Assembly (NCBI GenBank): GCA_001939145.1
Contig: LSRX01000686.1
Location: 34,586 to 98,585 of the forward strand
DNA from: Symbiodinium microadriaticum
Taxonomy: Eukaryota; Sar; Dinophyceae; Suessiales; Symbiodiniaceae
DNA: 64,000 bases
Direction: 5' to 3'
Positions within the stretch are counted from its first letter, which is position 1. Each line of letters begins with the position of its first letter. The notes below the pieces were generated by a model, which did not search any database, was not told where the DNA came from, and saw only the letters and a list, made by a program, of their open reading frames with translations. Positions 56,742 through 64,000 of the stretch are shown here, in pieces. The position numbers and the translations under genes are program-made.

Positions 56742-58314
56742 CCAAGCTCAAACCCAGGCCGACCTACCTCGGGGGCAAGAGCATCGAGGATCCGGAGACC
56801 AAGAAGAAGCGCTTCGCCTGACAACGACTGCTGAAGCTGTTCGTTCGGTGCACTCCTGTAGAACCTCCCTTCCTTCACCACTGCTTGAAGCCAGTCCCAA
56901 ACCCATCTTTTGACGATTTGAGTGTGGTGTGGCCATCAAGGGTCTCAGGATCTTGAGATCGGGCTTCGTGCTTCGACCAGGACTGAGGACGCTTTAGGCA
57001 AGGCCCAAACCTATGCCCTGGAAGGGCTTAAAGCAAGCACGTCAACCCTGCACGTCGAAGGTCGACGACTGATGGAAAGGGGTCCAGGGAGTCTAGGCTC
57101 TTCTTGGCTCGACGTCAAGCCAAACTTTGGTCCACCACTGAAATGTCCCAAGGCCTCTGGCTTCTTTACATGGTCTCAGGGTTGTCCGTTCTCGTCATCG
57201 ACCCTGTTCGATTGTTGCTCCAGCACAAAGGACCCACGGAAGGTACCTCAGTCGTGGAGGGCCGTTTTTTGGGGGCTGCAGAATGCGGAAGCAGGCCTTC
57301 GGAAAAGCGATGCTTGTGCAAAGACTTCTGCTCAGGAAGCTCAATGCTGAGCTCGCAAATGGACGCGGGAGGCTCAGGCTGTGGCCTGCAGGAGGGCGAC
57401 GTAAGCTGGCGCAGTGCCCAAGCCCATCCGGCACGAGCAGTAGAAGCAGTGGAAAGAGTCACGCCTCTGATGCATCCGTGTTTCGGTGTCCCACGTGTTT
57501 TGATGGAAGAACTTCGGGCTTCGAGGCTTGAGGATTTCGGGGTTGCGGCCACAGGAGTTCGCCTGCAGTGTACAAAAGATCAATATGCTGTCCGCTTCTT
57601 GTGGAAAGAGTCCCGAAAATCGCGAGTCCCATGCCTCAAATGCCGGAAGGTCCCCTAAGTAATCTGGAGACACCCGCACTCTTCAAGGCTTTCGACAGTA
57701 TGCCGTAAAACTCTGACCCCCAAGTGGTTCGCACAATTCGCTGAGCTGCAGCTGCCAAGGCCTGGCCATGATGGCGATCATTGGTATGTTCTTCCAGGAC
57801 ACCCATGGGATGGGAGAAGTTCCGGGACCTTCGGGGTTCGGGGCTGTTAAGCGCATGAGGGTCTCTGAAAAAAGTCTGATGTTCGGCGTTTGGTTCGGTT
57901 GAGATTGCCTCAGCCGCTCCGTCCGACCTCGGCCTGAAGCCTACGCAAGTGCGCAGGCATAGACCCAAGCTTGTATACCTGGTCTGGACCATAGAAAGCA
58001 AGGGCATCTTACAACTCTTAAGTCTTCAGTCTTGAAGCCGGAGATCACAAGCAGTAGGGCCTCGAAGCCTCATCAGCTTCTAGAGTGATGACCACACGTC
58101 CCGGGATCACGTTCACGCCCCAAGCTCTCTTGGCACTGCCCCGTACATCAGGTTCAGCTGTTCACGTGTTTGTACTGGCGGATATCGTAATGACCGGCGC
58201 TGTTTTTGCAGAGACGCTGTACTCGAAAGATCCGAAGCCTAAACCCTGATCCGATGGGGAAAAAAGAGGATGGCCTGACCGGCTCCGCCTGGGGCGACTG
58301 GGCAAACTACACGG
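56742..58314 (+). CDS. LHC polyprotein, unit 1, C-terminal third
   Basis: About 56742-56808 codes LKPRPTYLGGKSIEDPETKK, then AA with a GC donor at 56809. 57336-57364 supplies the G and reads KLNAELANG, ending C before a GC donor at 57365. 57760-57797 completes arginine and reads LAMMAIIGMFFQ (third helix), followed by GA. 58270-58314 reads DGLTGSAWGDWANYT. The split codons AA|G and C|GC rebuild the family sequence exactly. Read straight on, 56708-56821 looks like a 37-codon exon ending in TGA, but splicing at 56809 avoids that stop. The exact start (56708 or 56742) is uncertain; 56742 is the one compatible with the phase left by 27992. Confidence 0.85.
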
Positions 58315-58703
58315 CACAGTCCTCGGCCAGGGAAGAGACTTAAGGGCTCTGCTGTCCCGGGGACTTTCCTTGAAGCTTTGGCCCGAAGATGCTCAAGAGA
58401 CCCCCCTCGGTCCCATGTCCAAGTCTGAGTGCATAGTACGTGTTGCTTTGGCTTACTAGTGCAGGCGCCGAAGGCCCCAATAAGCCTGTTGGAAGCACTG
58501 CCAGCCCTGCTTGCAGGGCAACAGGGAGACGTACAGGGCTAACAAGATCCCAGCAATTTCCTCGTAAGGTTCTCACTTGGAAGCTGTGCCCGTGAGCTCG
58601 GGAGTAAGTCACCAACATCCATCACCAAAATCTAGAAGCTAAAGCTCAGAGCCTTCTGTCACAGGGATTTGAGGTGCTTTTGCAATGACGCTCGAATTGT
58701 GAG

Positions 58704-61700
58704 GATTCCCCTCTTCGGGCCTTCGAGAACGAGCTGGGAGTGCAGGCCGGGTGTCGAAGAGAGACGTTCGTTCTTTAAACACAAGGGCTCTTCAGTACAC
58801 GGGTTTGGGGTGGGCCATCTGTCTTTTTTTGGACAGCAAATCCCACGCCCCAAAACTCAGTTTCTCGTCCGGCTGCTTGCGTGATTGTGTGCCCAGAGTC
58901 TCGCTACCCGGTAAGGGAACGCCAGTGCAGGTCGCCGCCGGGTTTATCGGGTTGAGAAGGAAGCCGGCATGGTTCTCAAGAAACTGAACACACACACACA
59001 CACACACACAAGCAAACAACGATGCGCATTTGAAGCCTCCAAACTACTCACGCCCAGGCCCGAATTTGGTCCTCTGCCCGAAACCACCTTTTGCGTGAGA
59101 ACCAGGCTCCGCTGGGCTACTTCGACCCGTTGGGCCTGTCGAAGGAGTGGACGCACTCGCCTCCTTGCAGTGGTCATCCCGGGGGGTTGCCCGAGGGTCC
59201 AGCGCGAAGATAAGCCCTAAGGCCCTAAGCAAAAAGCACCCTTTTGGGGAATGGAGGGTGTGAGGCTTCAGGTGTTCGTTGTATCGTGGCTTCAAGGCCG
59301 GTGGACAGGGAGTTTTCTGGAAGATTTTTCTGTTCTTGGGTGTTTGTGGCGCTGCCTCCTTCGTGGAGGAGCTGCAGAACTTCTCGCACGTACTTGTAAG
59401 CAGTACTTACAAAGGAAAGGTCTTGTCTGGCACTTCACCCCACCAAGCACGCGTGATATTTGCTTCGAGACACCCCGCAAGAAGAGTATGTCAGAGCTCC
59501 TGACTGCATGGAGGTTGTTGCATCGGGTATGTACAGAGCGACTTGGGCGGAGTGCCAGGTGATGATGGTCTTTGTCTCGTCCTTTTCAGTCTTCTTCTCT
59601 CTGTCTCCGTTTCTCTCTACAAACACATACAGCAGCTAGATGGAAATATTGCGAGTCGATTTAAATTACCAAGCAGGGCTCATGTCGCTTTTTGCAATCT
59701 TCACATCCTGTACATGTGCCGTCGCCGAGAAGGAACGTAGTTCGCTTGGCTGAGCCCCGGAGGGCTCGGGCAGTGTGGCGCTAGTTTCGGTTTCTAAATT
59801 TTGAGCTTTGGCGTACAGAGTCTAGAACTGACGGACCAGTCTTCACTGAGTCTTCACCAGCAGAGAACCTCGAGAAACGGACCCTCAAGAGTAAGCGGTG
59901 GCCATCTTCCAAACATCAGGAAAACCTACAGCTAGTGAGCAAGGGGCAGACTCAACCGGAGTTAAAACCAGGAAGTCCGAGCGGCCCAACCTTACACACC
60001 CAGCAGGACTCGAACCCTCGGAAAGTTGAATGCCAGCTTGTTGCGGCAGGATGGCGATGTGGAGACCTTCCGCCGCCGCCGAGAGGTGACGGGCGGCATG
60101 GAGTTCGGGATGTGCAGGATGCCAGCGACTCACCGTCTGTTCCCTGTCCTGGCTTGAAGCCTTGCCTCTTGGCCAGTCGGAGATCAAAAACGGCCGCGTG
60201 GCCATGCCGGGCGCCCGATGAGTTTGGTTCTGCGTTTGGCCTTGTAGATGATTATCTTCACCGCTTTCGCGTGGGTGGGGAGGGGGGGAGAACAGGGGTC
60301 CCTTGGTACAATGGAATGTTAGGAATACAGAAAGAACCTGATCTCCGAAGATTCAAAAGATCCGCGAAGCCTTCTGGATCCTCCAATGTCTCGCGCAACA
60401 GACCATCGAGGTTTGCCACGATTGGCTACATGGTTCCGGAGTACTTCAAGTTGCCGTTGACCTGGACTCTCGTGACTAGTGACTCGTGACCAGGGCTTGG
60501 AGACTCTATTCGGGCGTAGGCATATCTCAGAATATTTCATAATATCTTCTATATATTGATTGTGGAGTTTTTGTTTTGGCTTCGGGTGATTATGGGAACT
60601 TTGGCATCTGGGCTTTAGCTTCCTGCTCTCACGGTGGAATTTACCAGCTAGGTTATAGTATATTTATATTGCACTATGAGGGTGTAGAATCGATTATATT
60701 TCAGTTTATGAGGCTTCCGCTCTCACCTCAAAAAGAGGCCCCGAAGCAGAAGTTCAGGGCACCGGCCACCTGAGGCCAGAGTCGTAGAAAATGACGATGT
60801 GGGTTTGAAAGTTCCCGCAACTGGGATGCGGTAGGTCTTCAGGTGATCCGTCTTTCGCACTGCATCCTGAGCCAGCTCAGTACTGCTCCCGTGCAGAGTT
60901 CCGTGAAGTCTAGCTTGCTGTAGGGCCGTAGTGCATAGTGCGGCAGCATGTAACTGTGGAGCCACTTGCTGTGTACTGTGAATTTAGGTCAAGACGGATT
61001 ATTTTGCAAACGGTCGTTCCGGAATCGGCGCTTCTCGCAGCCATGAAAATGAACGGATTCGTAAGAACTTCCAGCAGGTGGACTCCTGAAGGTTCCGTGG
61101 TTTGCTTAGCGCTTTCTGTACTGGCATGGACGTCTTGGACATGGCGTTGTTTTGTACCGATCCGGTCCAGCTGTCCTCCTTTGCTGGACTTTCCAGATCA
61201 TGATCTGCTCTGGTCTGACCATGTCAGGTGCCTTCCCTATACCGCACGACTGCAGATGAAGATGAACATGTATGCCATACAGTCCTTGTTGGTGATGGAC
61301 GGGAGATCTCAAGCCTCCGCCAGCACCCATCACAACTGTGCAATCCAGGCAGATGGTGAGCTGGTGTGCTTCGGAATAAACGTCTACGGGGAATGTGATG
61401 TGCCGGCGGACCTGGGGCCAGTTGTGGCCGTCTCAGCTGGGGACTCCCACACCTGCGCGGTGAGAGAAGATGGTGGGCTGGTGTGTTTTGGAGCTAACAG
61501 GTATGGGGAATGTGATGTGCCGGCTGACTTGGGGCCGGTTGCGGCAGTCTCCGCAGGGGGATACCACACTTGCGCGGTGAGAGCTGATGGTCAGCTGGTT
61601 TGCTTTGGACCCAACGGCCATGGCCAATGCGCTGTGCCTCCGCGTTTGGGACCAGTCTTGACAGTCTCAGCAGGGGGGTATCACACTTGTGCCGTGAAAG

Positions 61701-63782
61701 TTACTGGTCAACTGGTTTGTTTTGGAGGTAACGGACACGGGCAGTGCGATGTTCCGGCGGATCTGGGACCAGTGTTGACGGTCTCAACGGGCAAATGTCA
61801 CACCTGTGCTGTGAGGGCAGGTGGTCAACTGGTCTGCTTCGGAGACGACGAGAAAGGGCAAGCCGATGTACCATTGGATCTTGGGCCCGTTGTGGCAGTA
61901 TCAGCAGGTGAGCAGCATACCTGTGTAGTGAAGGCAGACGGCGAGCTGTTCTGCTTTGGACTGAACATGTACGGGGAGTGTGATGTTCCTGTGGATCTGG
62001 GACCAGTTTTCACAGTCTCAGCCGGCGGACATCGCACATGCGCAGTGAGGGCAGATGGTCGATATATCGGTTTCCCAAAAACGCCATTGCCGGTGGATCT
62101 GGGACCGCTAATTAGAGTTTAGAACCTGCGAACTCCCGCGGGCGTGAGGGCCGTGAGTTCTTCGAATCTTTAGTCTGATTCACATCCGCTTGCCGAGCAG
62201 GGCATCACTCCACGAGCCGCAGCAGCAAAAAGGACTTACCACCCTTAGAGAAGCCCACAAGTTCTACGAATCCTAAATCGAGTTCCCCAGCCGCAAATCG
62301 TAAATTGTCTGAACATCCATCAGCAATCTAGCCATCTGTCTTTGCAGATGTCATCGTGTGCGCAAATCCGGCAAGCTACCCATGAATCCACTGATCCAAC
62401 TAGACTACACATGTATTGGAATGTATTGTCTAGGTACAGACACAGATTAGAGGTACGCGGAATTTACCATTGCTGCCACAAGTTTAAACTTAAGAAAAGG
62501 CTTGACAAATCCTGAGAGCTGCCACCACAATCCCGTCCAAGTCCGGGCTACCTGGCGCCCTCTGCAAATCTGAAATTTGCCGACGTGCCGAATGGTGCGG
62601 GACCGAGAGGAAACGGCTCTAGGAGCTCTAGGTGAAGCTGTCTGAGTGTGCCGCTTCGACTGCTTTCGGAAGTTTCTTGAATTTCCGGTTTGGAAGATCT
62701 ATAGTCCATAGAGGTGCTGCGCTTCCACAGCGTACACAACAAGCTTCTTTGAGACCTGTTGCCGACGACGTCTGGGCCGTGTTTTTTTATTGGGAGGTGC
62801 AGGGGCCAGGTGGAAAGTGGACCTTTTTGCTATCAACCAGCTATAGGTGCTCCGTGCTCCAGCAGGTCAGGCATGGGTCTTGCATATACAGCCATAGTTG
62901 AAGACTCGAAGCCAGGATCTGCACCATTGATTGGGTTGCGGGTTTGGGCCTGCAGAGTAGAGGTTGAGTGGTTTAGGGTTTGGGGTTTTCGGGAATCCTT
63001 GCCAGCTGACAGCCCTGAACCCAGAAGCCCAAGACCGAGGCAAAGCACAACAGTCGTGTAGTCCGTTCTCCTTTTTGCACTCGTCTCGCGCATCGTGGCG
63101 CCCACTTGGGTTCGACAGGGTGTACAGAGATGGCAGTACTCTACCTCGAAACTCAAGCGCTGAAGCCCAGCACCTTGGGCTCTCGAGCGCAAAGCCAAGG
63201 CTTGGCGGCCATCACCAAGGTGCCTGCTGAGGGCTGGTTGCCGCTTGGCTTTCCGAAATCTTCCCTGCAAAGGCGCTGGTGGAGGTCTAAGAAGATTCGG
63301 AGTCCAATCGCTTCATGACAGGGCCTCACTTTGGGTTGCAAAAAACTGCGGAACACTTTCCCGGAACCTTCAGGCCTTAAGCTCCGCCTGCTCGGACCAA
63401 CACCAAACGGAAAGTAGACTGCACCGAGGCAGTGGGTTGCCTTGCTGCGGCCTCGGCATGGACAAGAGCAGTCTAGGTTCGGATAGTTGACACACCAAGC
63501 GATGTTTGGACTGCTTTCCGCACATCCCTGGGCTGGCACTTATGCCCAAAGTTAGCCCAAGGTGCGGCTGCTATGAGTGGGTGGTCAACGAGCCGGTGGA
63601 GCGCATGGGCAGAAGGGAATGAAGGGAATCAGATGTAAGTTGGTGTACAGGGGTAGCATACTTGTAGGCCCGGATGCCAGGTAAAGTTTTGGAATGCCTA
63701 CCCCTTGCAAGCAGGCAGATATTCGGTGAGTTGCTTGCGAGCTGTGCGAAGGACCCGGCGGAGCCCGGAAACTATGGCAAGG
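58704..63782 (+). CDS. LHC polyprotein, unit 2 (continues past the window)
   Basis: 58704-58745 codes DSPLRAFENELGVQ, the inter-unit linker, joined in phase to the end of unit 1. Then 59106-59144 (APLGYFDPLGLSK, followed by a GA donor), 60050-60085 (DGDVETFRRRRE), 60177-60205 (SEIKNGRVA), 60411-60455 (FATIGYMVPEYFKL), 62542-62594 (PGYLAPSANLKFADVPN), 63200-63232 (LAAITKVPAE), 63752-63782 (DPAEPGNYGK). Split codons agree at 60205/60411 (AT|G), 60455/62542 (CC|T), 62594/63200 (G|GC). One exon between 63232 and 63752 may be missing. The intron 60456-62541 carries the RCC1-repeat gene. The donor at 63783 and family length show that the third helix lies beyond the window. Confidence 0.88.
58987..59010. 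repeat. (CA)n dinucleotide run
   Basis: About 12 CA units in the intron between the first two exons of LHC unit 2. Confidence 0.9.
61043..62122 (+). CDS. RCC1-repeat protein with N-terminal membrane segment, intronless
   Basis: 359 residues from the first ATG (61043; the open frame upstream has no ATG) to TAG 62120-62122. A hydrophobic stretch near residues 14-36 (VVCLALSVLAWTSW) suggests a signal anchor. Six 39-residue repeats start near residue 99, with a degenerate seventh at about 333-359. The pattern is CAVxxDGxLVCFGxNxxGEC then DVPADLGPVxAVSAGxxHT. This is the compact RCC1/regulator-of-chromosome-condensation repeat with conserved Cys, Gly and His; such repeats form beta-propeller blades. 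Six to seven blades could make one propeller. The partner is unknown. Repeat copies are nearly identical in places, suggesting recent internal duplication. It lies in the same orientation in an LHC intron. Confidence 0.88.
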   Translation: MKMNGFVRTSSRWTPEGSVVCLALSVLAWTSWTWRCFVPIRSSCPPLLDFPDHDLLWSDHVRCLPYTARLQMKMNMYAIQSLLVMDGRSQASASTHHNCAIQADGELVCFGINVYGECDVPADLGPVVAVSAGDSHTCAVREDGGLVCFGANRYGECDVPADLGPVAAVSAGGYHTCAVRADGQLVCFGPNGHGQCAVPPRLGPVLTVSAGGYHTCAVKVTGQLVCFGGNGHGQCDVPADLGPVLTVSTGKCHTCAVRAGGQLVCFGDDEKGQADVPLDLGPVVAVSAGEQHTCVVKADGELFCFGLNMYGECDVPVDLGPVFTVSAGGHRTCAVRADGRYIGFPKTPLPVDLGPLIRV

Positions 63783-64000
63783 GCAAGCCAGGGGCCCAAA
63801 CGACATGAGCATCATCGTTTCTGCAAGATCAATGCGGCCGGGNGGGGGGCGGGGTGGACGTAAGCCGGAAGGGATGGGTAACAGCCCAAAAGGTTCGACC
63901 AGTATTCTGAGCCACAAAGGAGGAAGCGGCCCGAAACGAAAGGGTGTAGTTTGGCCCCACTCTTAAGCCTCCTAAACCCTACAGAGGACCAACTGGCAAA
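63783..64000. other. LHC intron at the window end, one N
   Basis: Intron following the LHC exon ending at 63782. It contains an N at 63843 in a G-rich run and telomere-like CCTAAACCCT at 63972-63981. No further exon is recognised. Confidence 0.5.

Noticed and set aside
56708..56821. 37-codon terminal exon ending in TGA of an unknown protein
   Set aside because: The IEDPETKK part is LHC sequence and splices at a GC donor (56809) before the apparent stop.
57104..57658. 184-codon plus-strand frame
   Set aside because: The LHC exon KLNAELANG lies in another frame at 57336-57364; the long frame shows no motif.
1..64000. rRNA, tRNA, CRISPR arrays, bacterial-type promoters and terminators, transposase or reverse transcriptase genes
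   Set aside because: None seen. Reverse transcriptase and transposase motifs were looked for in the gene-poor regions without success, although degraded copies could escape reading by eye.

Overview
The window reads as nuclear DNA of a photosynthetic dinoflagellate, probably from the Symbiodinium side of the group. Every gene I can support lies on the + strand. Most genes are cut into exons of about 30 to 90 nt. Introns end in AG (usually AG|G) and often begin with GC, and a few apparently with GA, instead of GT. The window also contains a light-harvesting polyprotein joined by an SPLRAFENELGVQ-type linker, (CCCTAAA)n telomere-type repeats and many long trinucleotide runs. I saw no bacterial operons, rRNA, tRNA or CRISPR.

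Layout. (1) 3.6-12.7 kb: a DDX3/Ded1-type DEAD-box RNA helicase in about 25 small exons with all core motifs readable; a possible last exon lies at 18.46 kb. (2) 16.3-18.4 kb: a two-exon leucine-rich-repeat protein lying between the helicase tail exon and that possible last exon. (3) 23.26-27.99 kb: exons of the first two thirds of a chlorophyll a-c binding (LHC) unit. (4) 31.0-55.6 kb: a long run of pentatricopeptide-repeat (PPR) exons, each coding about half a repeat. A six-exon block occurs twice (31.0-34.9 and 37.4-39.4 kb). Two other genes lie inside the PPR introns: a multi-pass membrane protein with a TIR/HET-like segment (32.75-34.5 kb) and a gene resembling an uncharacterised algal giant-virus protein (48.8-50.3 kb). 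(5) 56.7-58.3 kb: the missing last third of the LHC unit. It runs through the polyprotein linker into a second unit (58.7-63.8 kb, continuing past the window end). An intronless RCC1-repeat gene (61.0-62.1 kb) sits in one of its introns.

The main result is the nesting. The two LHC tracts add up to one unit, with the whole PPR region between them, and the PPR, LHC and probably helicase genes each carry further compact genes, in the same orientation, inside their introns. Exons were placed by matching conserved family motifs and by requiring the reading phase to agree across each splice. Family assignments come from recalled motifs, not from searches. First exons (start codons) of the helicase, PPR and LHC genes were not found.
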